Origin: Antedon mediterranea | Lineage: Eukaryota > Echinodermata > Crinoidea > Comatulida > Antedonidae | NCBI RefSeq assembly: GCF_964355755.1 | Contig: NC_092679.1 | Span: 8,930,001 to 8,994,000, forward strand | DNA: 64,000 nucleotides | Direction of reading: 5' to 3' | Shown: one piece after another, positions 36,251 through 50,049 of the stretch | How positions within the stretch are numbered: the stretch's first letter is position 1 | How the letters are laid out: every line of letters starts with the position of its first letter | Notes under the pieces: generated by a model | Database searches by the model: none | What the model was told of the DNA's origin: nothing | What the model saw: only the letters and a program-made list of their open reading frames with translations | Position numbers and translations under genes: made by a program

Positions 36251-36262
36251 TGGTGCTTTTGT
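36236..36262. repeat. Unique deletion junction between two duplicated blocks
   Basis: GATTTGAAGC runs directly into TGGTGCTTTTGTGTAACC, skipping the expected TATT...AAGCACT bases. Left of it the sequence follows 30280 (offset 5970); right of it, 26571 (offset 9681). I found this joint only once. Confidence 0.82.
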
Positions 36263-38571
36263 GTAACCAAGTTTTTTTGAAAATCACAAAAGGGTCTAAA
36301 ATGTCTCCAAATGTGATTTGAAGCTATTTTAAGCACTTTGGTGTTTTTGTGTTAACAAGTTTTTCGAAAATCACAAAATTGTCTAAAACGTCTCCAAATG
36401 CGATTTGAAGCTATTCTGTACACTTTGATGTTTTTATGTTAACAAGTTTTTTAGAAAATCACAAAATGGTCTAAAACATCTCCAAATGCGATTTAAAGCT
36501 ATTTTAAGCACTTTAGTGTTTTTATGTTAACATGTTTTTTCGAAAATCACAAAATGGTCTAAAACGTCTCCAAATGCGATTTGAAGCTATTTTAAGCACT
36601 TTGGTGTTTTTGTGTTAACAAGTTTTTCGAAATGCTCAAAATGGTCTAAAACGTTTCCAAATGCGATTTGAAGCTATTCTGTACACTTTGATGTTTTGTG
36701 TGAAAATTTTCTGTCGAAATGCTCAAAATGGTCAAAAACGTTTTTAAATACGATATTAAGCTACTTTGTGCTCTTTGATGTTTTTGTCTGAAATGTTTTA
36801 TCGAAATGCTCAAAATGGTCTAAAACGGTTTCTAATGTGATTTCAAGCACTTTGATGTTTTTGTGTAACCAAGTTTTTCGAAAATCACAAAATTGTCTAA
36901 AACGTCTCCAAATGCGATTTGAAGCTATTCTGTACTCTTTGATGTTTTTATGTTAACAAGTTTTTCGAAAATCACAAAATGGTCTAAAACGTCTCCAAAT
37001 GCGATTTTAAGCTATTCTAAGCACTTTGGTGTTTTTATGTTAACAAGTTTTTTTGAAAATCACAAAATGGTCTAAAACGTCTCTAAATGCGATTTGAAGC
37101 TTTTCTGTACACTTTGATGTTTTTATGTTAACAAGTTTTTTCGAAAATCACAAAATGGTCTAAAATGTCTCCAAATGCGATTTGAAGCTATTCTAAGCAC
37201 TTTGGTGTTTTTATGTTAAAAAGTTTTTTCGAAAATCACAAAATGGTCTAAAACGTCTACAAATGCGATTTGAAGCTATTCTAAGCACTTTTGTGTTTTT
37301 ATTTAAACAAATTTTTTCGAAACTCACAAAATGGTCTAAAACGTCTCCAAATGCGATTTGAAGCTATTTTAAGCACTTTGGTGTTTTTGTGTTAACAAGT
37401 TTTTCGAAATGCTCAAAATGGTCTAAAACGTTTCCAAATGCGATTTGAAGCTATTCTGTACACTTTGATGTTTTGTTTGAAAATTTTCTGTCGAAATGCT
37501 CAAAATGGTCAAAAACGTTTTTAAATACGATATTAAGCTACTTTGTGCTCTTTGATGTTTTTGTGTGAAATGTTTTATCAAAATGCTCAAAATGGTCTAA
37601 AACGGTTTCTAATGTGATTTCAAGCACTTTGATGTTTTTGTGTAACCAAGTTTTTCGAAAATCACAAAATTGTCTAAAACGTCTCCAAATGCGATTTGAA
37701 GCTATTCTGTACACTTTGATGTTTTTATGTTAACAAGTTTTTCGAAAATCACAAAATGGTCTAAAACGTCTCCAAATGCGATTTTAAGCTATTCTAAGCA
37801 CTTTGGTGTTTTTATGTTAACAAGTTTTTTTGAAAATCACAAAATGGTCTAAAACGTCTCTAAATGCGATTTGAAGCTTTTCTGTACACTTTGATGTTTT
37901 TATGTTAACAACTTTTTTCGAAAATCACAAAATGGTCTAAAATGTCTCCAAATGCGATTTGAAGCTATTCTAAGCACTTTGGTGTCTTTATGGAAACAAT
38001 TTTTTTCGAAAATCACAAAATGGTCTAAAACGTCTCCAATAGCGATTTGAAGCTTTTCTGTACACTTTGGTGTTTTTATGTTAACAATTTTTTTCGAAAA
38101 TCACAAAATGGTCTAAAACGTCTCCAAATGCGATTTGAAGCTATTCTGTACACTTTGATGTTTTTATGTTAACAAGTTTTTTCGAAAATCACAAAATGGT
38201 CTAAAACGTTTCCAAATGCGATTTGAAGCTATTCTGTACACTTTGATGTTTTGTGTGAAAATTTTCTGTCGAAATGCTCAAAATGGTCAAAAACGTTTTT
38301 AAATACGATATTAAGCTACTTTGTGCTCTTTGATGTTTTTGTGTGAAATGTTTTATCGAAATGCTCAAAATGGTCTAAAACGGTTTCTAATGTGATTTCA
38401 AGCACTTTGATGTTTTTGTGTAACCAAGTTTTTCGAAAATCACAAAATTGTCTAAAACGTCTCCAAATGCGATTTGAAGCTATTCTGTACACTTTGGTGT
38501 TTTTATGTTAACAAGTTTTTTCGAAAATCACAAAATGGTCTAAAACGTCTCCAAATACGATTTAAAGCTAT
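36252..38571. repeat. 2.3-kb copy of 26571-28890
   Basis: Offset 9681 bp, constant at anchors 36827, 37604 and 38382. It shares TTTTTGTCTGAAATG, TGTACTCTTTG and TTTTATCAAAATGC. It begins exactly at the 36250 junction and ends after CAAATACGATTTAAAGCTA, where the sequence switches to a different block. Confidence 0.83.
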
Positions 38572-41500
38572 TCTAAGCACTTTGGTGTTTTTATGGAAAC
38601 ATTTTTTTTCGAAAATCACAAAATGGTCTAAAACGTCTCCAATAGTGATTTGAAGCTTTTCTTTACACTTTGGTGTTTTTATGTTAAGTTTTTTCGAAAA
38701 TCACAAAATGGTCTAAAACGTCTCCAAATTCGATTTGAAGCTATTCTGTACACTTTGATGTTTTTATGTTAACAAGTTTTTTCGAAAATCACAAAATGGT
38801 CAAAAACGTCTACAAATGCGATTTGAAGCTATTCTAAGCACTTTTGTGTTTTTATGTTAACAAGTTTTTTCGAAAATCACAAAATGGTCTAAAACGTCTG
38901 CAAATGCGATTTGAAACTATTCTTAGCACATTGGTGTTTTTATTTGAAACAAATTTTTTCGAAACTCACAAAATGGTCTAAAACGTCTCCAAATGCGATT
39001 TGAAGCTATTTTAAGCACTTTAGTGTTTTTGTGTTAACAAGTTTTTCGAAATGCTCAAAATGGTCTAAAACGTTTTTAAATACGATATTAAGCTATTTTG
39101 TGCTCTTTGATGTTTTTTTGTGAAAAGTTTTAGCAAAATGCTCAAAATGGTCTAAAACGATTTCTAATGTGATTTTAAGCACTTTGATGTTTTTATGTTA
39201 ACTAGTTTTTTCGAAAATCACAAAATGGTCTAAAACGTCTCCAAATGCGATTTGAAGCTATTTTAAGCACTTAGGTGCTTTTGTGTAACCAAGTTTTTTT
39301 GAAAATCACAAAAGGGTCTAAAATGTCTCCAAATGTGATTTGAAGCTATTTTAAGCACTTTGGTGTTTTTGTGTTAACAAGTTTTTCGAAAATCACAAAA
39401 TTGTCTAAAACGTCTCCAAATGCGATTTGAAGCTATTCTGTACACTTTGATGTTTTTATGTTAACAAGTTTTTTCGAAAATCACAAAATGGTCTAAAACG
39501 TCTCCAAATGCGATTTGAAGCTATTTTAAGCACTTTGGTGTTTTTGTGTTAACAAGTTTTTCGAAATGCTCAAAATGGTCTAAAACGTTTCCAAATGCGA
39601 TTTGAAGCTATTCTGTACACTTTGATGTTTTGTGTGAAAATTTTCTTTTGAAATGCTCAAAATGGTCAAAAACGTTTTTAAATACGATATTAAGCTACTT
39701 TGTGCTCTTTGATGTTTTTGTGTGAAATGTTTTATCGAAATGCTCAAAATGGTCTAAAACGGTTTCTAATGTGATTTCAAGCACTTTGATGTTTTTGTGT
39801 AACCAAGTTTTTCGAAAATCACAAAATTGTCTAAAACGTCTCCAAATGCGATTTGAAGCTATTCTGTACACTTTGATGTTTTTATGTTAACAAGTTTTTC
39901 GAAAATCACAAAATGGTCTAAAACGTCTCCAAATGCGATTTTAAGCTATTCTAAGCACTTTGGTGTTTTTATGTTAACAAGTTTTTTTGAAAATCACAAA
40001 ATGGTCTAAAACGTCTCTAAATGCGATTTGAAGCTTTTCTGTACACTTTGATGTTTTTATGTTAACAACTTTTTTCGAAAATCACAAAATGGTCTAAAAT
40101 GTCTCCAAATGCGATTTGAAGCTATTCTAAGCACTTTGGTGTTTTTATGGAAACAATTTTTTTCGAAAATCACAAAATGGTCTAAAACGTCTCCAATAGC
40201 GATTTGAAGCTTTTCTTTACACTTTGGTGTTTTTATGTTAACAAGTTTTTTCGAAAATCACAAAATGGTCTAAAACGTCTCCAAATGCGATTTGAAGCTA
40301 TTCTGTACACTTTGATGTTTTTATGTTAACAAGTTTTTTCGAAAATCACAAAATGGTCTAAAATGTCTCCAAATGCGATTTGAAGCTATTCTAAGCACTT
40401 TGGTGTTTTTATGGAAACATTTTTTTTCGAAAATCACAAAATGGTCTAAAACGTCTCCAATAGTGATTTGAAGCTTTTCTTTACACTTTGGTGTTTTTAT
40501 GTTAAGTTTTTTCGAAAATCACAAAATGGTCTAAAACGTCTCCAAATTCGATTTGAAGCTATTCTGTACACTTTGATGTTTTTATGTTAACAAGTTTTTT
40601 CGAAATACACAAAATGGTCAAAAACGTCTACAAATGCGATTTGAAGCTATTCTAAGCACTTTTGTGTTTTTATGTTAACAAGTTTTTTCGAAAATCACAA
40701 AATGGTCTAAAACGTCTGCAAATGCGATTTGAAACTATTCTTAGCACATTGGTGTTTTTATTTGAAACAAATTTTTTCGAAACTCACAAAATGGTCTAAA
40801 ACGTCTCCAAATGCGATTTGAAGCTATTTTAAGCACTTTAGTGTTTTTGTGTTAACAAGTTTTTCGAAATGCTCAAAATGGTCTAAAACGTTTTTAAATA
40901 CGATATTAAGCTATTTTGTGCTCTTTGATGTTTTTTTGTGAAAAGTTTTAGCAAAATGCTCAAAATGGTCTAAAACGATTTCTAATGTGATTTTAAGCAC
41001 TTTGATGTTTTTATGTTAACTAGTTTTTTCGAAAATCACAAAATGGTCTAAAACGTCTCCAAATGCGATTTGAAGCTATTTTAAGCACTTAGGTGCTTTT
41101 GTGTAACCAAGTTTTTTTGAAAATCACAAAAGGGTCTAAAATGTCTCCAAATGTGATTTGAAGCTATTTTAAGCACTTTGGTGTTTTTGTGTTAACAAGT
41201 TTTTCGAAAATCACAAAATTGTCTAAAACGTCTCCAAATGCGATTTGAAGCTATTCTGTACACTTTGATGTTTTTATGTTAACAAGTTTTTTAGAAAATC
41301 ACAAAATGGTCTAAAACATCTCCAAATGCGATTTAAAGCTCTTTTAAGCACTTTGGTGTTTTTATGTTAACAAGTTTTTTCGAAAATCACAAAATGGTCT
41401 AAAACGTCTCCAAATGCGATTTGAAGCTATTTTAAGCACTTTGGTGTTTTTGTGTTAACAAGTTTTTCGAAATGCTCAAAATGGTCTAAAACGTTTCCAA

Positions 41501-42291
41501 ATGCGATTTGAAGCTATTCTGTACACTTTGATGTTTTGTGTGAAAATTTTCTTTTGAAATGCTCAAAATGGTCAAAAACGTTTTTAAATACGATATTAAG
41601 CTACTTTGTGCTCTTTGATGTTTTTGTGTGAAATGTTTTATCGAAATGCTCAAAATGGTCTAAAACGGTTTCTAATGTGATTTCAAGCACTTTGATGTTT
41701 TTGTGTAACCAAGTTTTTCGAAAATCACAAAATTGTCTAAAACGTCTCCAAATGCGATTTGAAGCTATTCTGTACACTTTGATGTTTTTATGTTAACAAG
41801 TTTTTCGAAAATCACAAAATGGTCTAAAACGTCTCCAAATGCGATTTTAAGCTATTCTAAGCACTTTGGTGTTTTTATGTTAACAAGTTTTTTTGAAAAT
41901 CACAAAATGGTCTAAAACGTCTCTAAATGCGATTTGAAGCTTTTCTGTACACTTTGATGTTTTTATGTTAACAACTTTTTTCGAAAATCATAAAATGGTC
42001 TAAAATGTCTCCAAATGCGATTTGAAACTATTCTAAGCACTTTGGTGTTTTTATGGAAACAATTTTTTTCGAAAATCACAAAATGGTCTAAAACGTCTCC
42101 AATAGCGATTTGAAGCTTTTCTTTACACTTTGGTGTTTTTATGTTAACAAGTTTTTTCGAAAATCACAAAATGGTCTAAAACGTCTCCAAATGCGATTTG
42201 AAGCTATTCTGTACACTTTGATGTTTTTATGTTAAGTTTTTTCGAAAATCACAAAATGGTCTAAAATGTCTCCAAATGCGATTTGAAGCTA
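38571..42291. repeat. Tandem duplication of a 1.8-1.9-kb unit
   Basis: Unit 1 covers 38571-40388. Unit 2 covers 40389-42291 or so and is longer by one monomer (CGAAATACACAAAATGG near 40610 is private to unit 2). The offset is 1818 bp up to the C2 anchors (39159 and 40977) and 1906 bp afterwards (39761 and 41667). The extra monomer is the TTTTTTAGAAAATC / AAACATCTCC type near 41290. A third partial copy starts at about 42292 and diverges near 42430. Confidence 0.82.
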
Positions 42292-43098
42292 TTCTAAGCA
42301 CTTTGGTGTTTTTATGGAAACATTTTTTTTCGAAAATCACAAAATGGTCTAAAACGTCTCCAATAGTGATTTGAAGCTTTTCTTTACACTTTGGTGTTTT
42401 TATGTTAAGTTTTTTCGAAAATCACAAAATGGTCTAAAACGTCTCCAAATGCGATTTGAAGCTATTCTGTACACTTTGATGTTTTGTGTGAAAATTTTCT
42501 GTCGAAATGCTCAAAATGGTCAAAAACGTTTTTAAATACGATATTAAGCTACTTTGTGCTCTTTGATGTTTTTGTGTGAAATGTTTTATCGAAATGCTCA
42601 AAATGGTCTAAAACGGTTTCTAATGTGATTTCAAGCACTTTGATGTTTTTGTGTAACCAAGTTTTTCGAAAATCACAAAATTGTCTAAAACGTCTCCAAA
42701 TGCGATTTGAAGCTATTCTGTACACTTTGATGTTTTTATGTTAACAAGTTTTTCGAAAATCACAAAATGGTCTAAAACGTTTCCAAATGCGATTTTAAGC
42801 TATTCTAAGCACTTTGGTGTTTTTATGTTAACAAGTTTTTTTGAAAATCACAAAATGGTCTAAAACGTCTCTAAATGCGATTTGAAGCTTTTCTGTACAC
42901 TTTGATGTTTTTATGTTAACAACTTTTTTCGAAAATCACAAAATGGTCTAAAATGTCTCCAAATGCGATTTGAAGCTATTCTAAGCACTTTGGTGTTTTT
43001 ATGGAAACAATTTTTTTCGAAAATCACAAAATGGTCTAAAACGTCTCCAATAGCGATTTGAAGCTTTTCTGTACACTTTGGTGTTTTTATGTTAACAA

Positions 43099-45416
43099 TT
43101 TTTTTCGAAAATCACAAAATGGTCTAAAACGTCTCCAAATGCGATTTGAAGCTATTCTGTACACTTTGATGTTTTTATGTTAACAAGTTTTTTCGAAAAT
43201 CATAAAATGGTCTAAAACGTTTCCAAATGCGATTTAAAGCTATTCTGTACACTTTGATGTTTTGTGTGAAAATTTTCTGTCGAAATGCTCAAAATGGTCA
43301 AAAACGTTTTTAAATACGATATTAAGCTACTTTGTGCTCTTTGATGTTTTTGTGTGAAATGTTTTATCGAAATGCTCAAAATGGTCTAAAACGGTTTCTA
43401 ATGTGATTTCAAGCACTTTGATGTTTTTGTGTAACCAAGTTTTTCGAAAATCACAAAATTGTCTAAAACGTCTCCAAATGAGATTTGAAGCTATTCTGTA
43501 CACTTTGGTGTTTTTATGTTAACAAGTTTTTTCGAAAATCACAAAATGGTCTAAAACGTCTCCAAATGCGATTTAAAGCTATTTTAAGCACTTTTGTGTT
43601 TTTGTGTAACCAAGTTTTTTCGAAAATCACAAAAGGGTCTAAAATGTCTGTAAATGCGATTTGAAGCTATTTAAAGCACTTTGGTGTTTTTAGGTTAACA
43701 AGTTTTTTCGAAAATCACAAAATGGTCTAAAACGTCTACAAATGCGATTTGAAGCTATTCTAAGCACTTTTGTGTTTTTATGTTAACAAGTTTTTTCGAA
43801 AATCACAAAATGGTCTAAAACGTCTCCAAATGCGATTTGAAGCTATTTTAAGCACTTTGGTGTTTTTGTGTTAACAAGTTTTTCGAAATGCTCAAAATGG
43901 TCTAAAACGTCTCCAAATGCGATTTGAAGCTATTCTAAGCACTTTGGTGTTTTTATGTTAACAAGTTTTTTCGAAAATCACAAAATGGTATAAAACGTCT
44001 CCAAATGCGATTTGAAGCTATTCTAAGCACTTTGGTGTTTTTATGTTAACAAGTTTTTTCGAAAATCACAAAATGGTCTAAAACGTTTCCAAATGCGATT
44101 TGAAGCTATTCTGTACACTTTGATGTTTTGTGTGAAAATTTTCTTTTGAAATGCTCAAAATGGTCAAAAACGTTTTTAAATACGATATTAAGCTACTTTG
44201 TGCTCTTTGATGTTTTTGTGTGAAATGTTTTATCGAAATGCTCAAAATGGTCTAAAACGGTTTCTAATGTGATTTCAAGCACTTTGATGTTTTTGTGTAA
44301 CCAAGTTTTTCGAAAATCACAAAATTGTCTAAAACGTCTCCAAATGCGATTTGAAGCTATTCTGTACACTTTGATGTTTTTATGTTAACAAGTTTTTCGA
44401 AAATCACAAAATGGTCTAAAACGTCTCCAACTGCGATTTTAAGCTATTCTAAGCACTTTGGTGTTTTTATGTTAACAAGTTTTTTTGAAAATCACAAAAT
44501 GGTCTAAAACGTCTCTAAATGCGATTTGAAGCTTTTCTGTACACTTTGATGTTTTTATGTTAACAAGTTTTTTCGAAAATCACAAAATGGTCTAAAATGT
44601 CTCCAAATGCGATTTGAAGCTATTCTAAGCACTTTGGTGTTTTTATGGAAACAATTTTTTTCGAAAATCACAAAATGGTCTAAAACGTCTCCAATAGCGA
44701 TTTGAAGCTTTTCTTTACACTTTGGTGTTTTTATGTTAACAAGTTTTTTCGAAAATCACAAAATGGTCTAAAACGTCTCCAAATGCGATTTGAAGCTATT
44801 CTGTACACTTTGATGTTTTTATGTTAACAAGTTTTTTCGAAAATCACAAAATGGTCTAAAATGTCTCCAAATGCGATTTGAAGCTATTCTAAGGACTTTG
44901 GTGTTTTTATGGAAACATTTTTTTTCGAAAATCACAAAATGGTCTAAAACGTCTCCAATAGTGATTTGAAGCTTTTCTTTACACTTTGGTGTTTTTATGT
45001 TAAGTTTTTTCGAAAATCACAAAATGGTCTAAAACGTCTCCAAATTCGATTTGAAGCTATTCTGTACACTTTGATGTTTTTATGTTAACAAGTTTTTTCG
45101 AAAATCACAAAATGGTCTAAAACGTCTACAAATGCGATTTGAAGCTATTCTAAGCACTTTTGTGTTTTTATGTTAACAAGTTTTTTCGAAAATCACAAAA
45201 TGGTCTAAAACGTCTGCAAATGCGATTTGAAACTATTCTTAGCACATTGGTGTTTTTATTTAAACAAATTTTTTCGAAACTCACAAAATGGTCTAAAACG
45301 TCTCCAAATGCGATTTGAAGCTATTTTAAGCACTTTAGTGTTTTTGTGTTAACAAGTTTTTCGAAATGCTCAAAATGGTCTAAAACGTTTTAAAACACGA
45401 TATTAAGCTCACAAAA
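43099..45416. repeat. 2.3-kb duplicated block, partner of 24013-26330
   Basis: Same order of monomers as its partner. Private changes include CTAAGGACTTTGG near 44891 and AACGTTTTAAAACACG (partner AACGTTTTTAAACACG). Confidence 0.8.
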
Positions 45417-45789
45417 CGTCTCCAAATGCGATTTGAAGCTATTCTGTACACTTTGATGTTTTTATGTTAACAAGTTTTTTCGAAAATCACAAAATGGTCT
45501 AAAACGTCTACAAATGCGATTTGAAGCTATTCTAAGCACTTTTGTGTTTTTATGTTAACAAGTTTTTTCGAAAATCACAAAATGGTCTAAAACGTCTGCA
45601 AATGCGATTTGAAACTATTCTTAGCACATTGGTGTTTTTATTTAAACAAATTTTTTCGAAACTCACAAAATGGTCTAAAACGTCTCCAAATGCGATTTGA
45701 AGCTATTTTAAGCACTTTAGTGTTTTTGTGTTAACAAGTTTTTCGAAATGCTCAAAATGGTCTAAAACGTTTTAAAACACGATATTAAG
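45026..45789. repeat. Local tandem duplication of 382 bp
   Basis: The chimeric junction TTAAGCTCACAAAACG occurs at 45407 and again at 45789. The sequence between the two repeats the preceding 382 bp, including the AACGTCTACAAATG, AACGTCTGCAAATG and TATTTAAACAAATT monomers and the change AACGTTTTAAAACACG. The 24-26-kb and 56-kb relatives have the junction once, so this is a private tandem gain. Confidence 0.85.
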
Positions 45790-47218
45790 CTCACAAAACG
45801 TCTCCAAATGCGATTTGAAGCTATTCTGTACACTTTGATGTTTTTATGTTAACAAGTTTTTCTTTACACTTTGGTGTTTTTATGTTAACAAGTTTTTTCG
45901 AAAATCACAAAATGGTCTAAAACGATTTCTAATGTGATTTTAAGCACTTTGATGTTTTTATGTTAACTAGTTTTTTCGAAAATCACAAAATGGTCTAAAA
46001 CGTCTCCAAATGCGATTTGAAGCTATTTTAAGCACTTAGGTGCTTTTGTGTAACCAAGTTTTTTTGAAAATCACAAAAGGGTCTAAAATGTCTCCAAATG
46101 TGATTTGAAGCTATTTTAAGCACTTTGGTGTTTTTGTGTTAACAAGTTTTTCGAAAATCACAAAATTGTCTAAAACGTCTCCAAATGCGATTTGAAGCTA
46201 TTCTGTACACTTTGATGTTTTTATGTTAACAAGTTTTTTAGAAAATCACAAAATGGTCTAAAACATCTCCAAATGCGATTTAAAGCTATTTTAAGCACTT
46301 TAGTGTTTTTATGTTAACATGTTTTTTCGAAAATCACAAAATGGTCTAAAACGTCTCCAAATGCGATTTGAAGCTATTTTAAGCACTTTGGTGTTTTTGT
46401 GTTAACAAGTTTTTCGAAATGCTCAAAATGGTCTAAAACGTTTCCAAATGCGATTTGAAGCTATTCTGTACACTTTGATGTTTTGTGTGAAAATTTTCTG
46501 TCGAAATGCTCAAAATGGTCAAAAACGTTTTTAAATACGATATTAAGCTACTTTGTGCTCTTTGATGTTTTTGTCTGAAATGTTTTATCGAAATGCTCAA
46601 AATGGTCTAAAACGGTTTCTAATGTGATTTCAAGCACTTTGATGTTTTTGTGTAACCAAGTTTTTCGAAAATCACAAAATTGTCTAAAACGTCTCCAAAT
46701 GCGATTTGAAGCTATTCTGTACTCTTTGATGTTTTTATGTTAACAAGTTTTTCGAAAATCACAAAATGGTCTAAAACGTCTCCAAATGCGATTTTAAGCT
46801 ATTCTAAGCACTTTGGTGTTTTTATGTTAACAAGTTTTTTTGAAAATCACAAAATGGTCTAAAACGTCTCTAAATGCGATTTGAAGATTTTCTGTACACT
46901 TTGATGTTTTTATGTTAACAAGTTTTTTCGAAAATCACAAAATGGTCTAAAATGTCTCCAAATGCGATTTGAAGCTATTCTAAGCACTTTGGTGTTTTTA
47001 TGTTAAAAAGTTTTTTCGAAAATCACAAAATGGTCTAAAACGTCTACAAATGCGATTTGAAGCTATTCTAAGCACTTTTGTGTTTTTATTTAAACAAATT
47101 TTTTCGAAACTCACAAAATGGTCTAAAACGTCTCCAAATGCGATTTGAAGCTATTTTAAGCACTTTGGTGTTTTTGTGTTAACAAGTTTTTCGAAATTCT
47201 CAAAATGGTCTAAAACGT
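45789..47218. repeat. 1.4-kb copy of 26321-27750
   Basis: Offset 19468 bp at the chimeric junction and at anchors 45924 and 46614, sharing TTTTTGTCTGAAATG and the ATGTTAACATG form. It ends where this copy reads CGAAATTCTC then AACGTTTTTAAACACG, while its partner reads AACGTTTCC. Confidence 0.8.
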
Positions 47219-47810
47219 TTTTAAACACGATATTAAGCTATTTTGTGCTCTTTGATGTTTTTTTGTGAAAAGTTTTAGCAAAATGCTCAAAATGGTCTAA
47301 AACGATTTCTAATGTGATTTTAAGCACTTTGATGTTTTTATGTTAACTAGTTTTTTCGAAAATCACAAAATGGTCTAAAACGTCTCCAAATGCGATTTGA
47401 AGCTATTTTAAGCACTTAGGTGCTTTTGTGTAACCAAGTTTTTTTGAAAATCACAAAAGGGTCTAAAATGTCTCCAAATGTGATTTGAAGCTATTTTAAG
47501 CAGTTTGGTGTTTTTGTGTTAACAAGTTTTTCGAAAATCACAAAATTGTCTAAAACGTCTCCAAATGCGATTTGAAGCTATTCTGTACACTTTGATGTTT
47601 TTATGTTAACAAGTTTTTTAGAAAATCACAAAATGGTCTAAAACATCTCCAAATGCGATTTAAAGCTATTTTAAGCACTTTGGTGTTTTTATGTTAACAA
47701 GTTTTTTCGAAAATCACAAAATGGTCTAAAACGTCTCCAAATGCGATTTGAAGCTATTTTAAGCACTTTGGTGTTTTTGTGTTAACAAGTTTTTCGAAAT
47801 GCTCAAAATG

Positions 47811-49081
47811 GTCTAAAACGTTTCCAAATGCGATTTGAAGCTATTCTGTACACTTTGATGTTTTGTGTGAAAATTTTCTGTCGAAATGCTCAAAATGGTC
47901 AAAAACGTTTTTAAATACGATATTAAGCTACTTTGTGCTCTTTGATGTTTTTGTGTGAAATGTTTTATCAAAATGCTCAAAATGGTCTAAAACGGTTTCT
48001 AATGTGATTTCAAGCACTTTGATGTTTTTGTGTAACCAAGTTTTTCGAAAATCACAAAATTGTCTAAAACGTCTCCAAATGCGATTTGAAGCTATTCTGT
48101 ACACTTTGATGTTTTTATGTTAACAAGTTTTTCGAAAATCACAAAATGGTCTAAAACGTCTCCAAATGCGATTTTAAGCTATTCTAAGCACTTTGGTGTT
48201 TTTATGTTAAAAAGTTTTTTTGAAAATCACAAAATGGTCTAAAACGTCTCTAAATGCGATTTGAAGCTTTTCTGTACACTTTGATGTTTTTATGTTAACA
48301 ACTTTTTTCGAAAATCACAAAATGGTCTAAAATGTCTCCAAATGCGATTTGAAGCTATTCTAAGCACTTTGGTGTTTTTATGGAAACAATTTTTTTCGAA
48401 AATCACAAAATGGTCTAAAACGTCTACAATAGCGATTTGAAGCTTTTCTGTACACTTTGGTGTTTTTATGTTAACAAGTTTTTTCGAAAATCACAAAATG
48501 GTCTAAAACGTCTCCAAATGCGATTTGAAGCTATTTTAAGCACTTTGGTGTTTTTATCTTAACAAGTTTTTTCGAAAATCACAAAATGGTCTAAAACGTC
48601 TCCAAATGCGATTTGAAGCTATTCTAAGCACTTTGGTGTTTTTATGTTAACAAGTTTTTTCAAAAATCACAAAACGGTCTAAAACGTCTCCAAATGCGAT
48701 TTGAAGCTATTCTGTACACTTTGATGTTTTTATGTTAACAAGTTTTTTCAAAAATCACAAAATGGTCTAAAACGTTTCCAAATGCGATTTGAAGCTATTC
48801 AAATAGCATTTGATGTTTTGTGTGAAAATTTTCTGTCGAAATGCTCAAAATGGTCAAAAACGTTTTTAAATACGATATTAAGCTACTTTGTGCTCTTTGA
48901 TGTTTTTGTGTGAAAAGTTTTACCGAAATGCTCAAAATGGTCTAAAACGGTTGCTAATGTGATTTCAAGCACTTTGATGTTTTTGTGTAACCAAGTTTTT
49001 CGAAAATCACAAAATTGTCTAAAACGTCTCCAAATGCGATTTGAAGCTATTCTGTACACTTTGATGTTTTTATGTTAACAA
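47811..49081. repeat. 1.3-kb block shared with 2140-3410 and 9881-11151
   Basis: Offsets 45671 bp (from copy 1) and 37930 bp (from copy 2). All three carry CAAATAGCATTTGATG (3130, 10871, 48801), GGTTGCT in C (3278, 11019, 48949), TTTTTATCTTAACAAG and CACAAAACGGTC. Private change here: TTTTACCGAAATG near 48921. It shows exchange of material between the two ends of the window. Confidence 0.82.
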
Positions 49082-50049
49082 GTTTTTTCGAAAATCACAA
49101 AAGAGTCTAAAATATCTCGAAATGCGATTTGAAGCTAATCTTAGCACATTGGTGTTTTTATGTTAACAAGTTTTTTCGAAAATCACAAAATGGTCTAAAA
49201 CGACTCCAAATGCGATTTGAAGCTATTCTGTATACTTTGGTGTTTTTATGTTAACAAGTTTTTTCGAAAATCACAAAATGGTCTAAAACGTCTCCAAATG
49301 CGATTTGAAGCTATTCTGTACACTTTGATGTTTTTATGTTAACTAGTTTTTTCGAAAATCACAAAATGGTCTAAAACGTCTACAAATGCGATTTGAAGCT
49401 ATTCTGTACACTTTGATGTTTTTATGTTAACAAGTTTTTTCGAAAATCACAAAATGGTCTAAAACGTTTCCAAATGCGATTTGAAGCTATTCTGTACACT
49501 TTGATGTTTTGTGTGAAAATTTTATGTCGAAATGCTCAAAATGGTGAAAAACGTTTTTAAATACGATATTAAGCTACTTTGTGCTCTTTGATGTTTTTGT
49601 GTGAAATGTTTTATCGAAATGCTCAAAATGGTCTAAAACGGTTTCTAATGTGATTTCAAGCACTTTGATGTTTTTGTATAACCAAGTTTTTTCGAAAATC
49701 ACAAAATGGTCTAAAACGTCTCCAAATGCGATTTGAAGCTATTCTGTACACTTTGATGTTTTTATGTTAACAAGTTTTTTCGAAAATCACAAAATGGTCT
49801 AAAACGTCTCCAAATGCGATTTGAAGCTATTCTGTACACTTTGATGTTTTTATGTTAACAAGTTTTTTCGAAAATCACAAAATGGTCTAAAACGTTTCCA
49901 AATGCGATTTGAAGCTATTCTGTACACTTTGATGTTTTGTGTGAAAATTTTCTGTCGAAATGCTCAAAATGGTCAAAAACGTTTTTAAATACGATATTAA
50001 GCTACTTTGTGCTCTTTGATGTTTTTGTGTGAAATGTTTTATCGAAATG

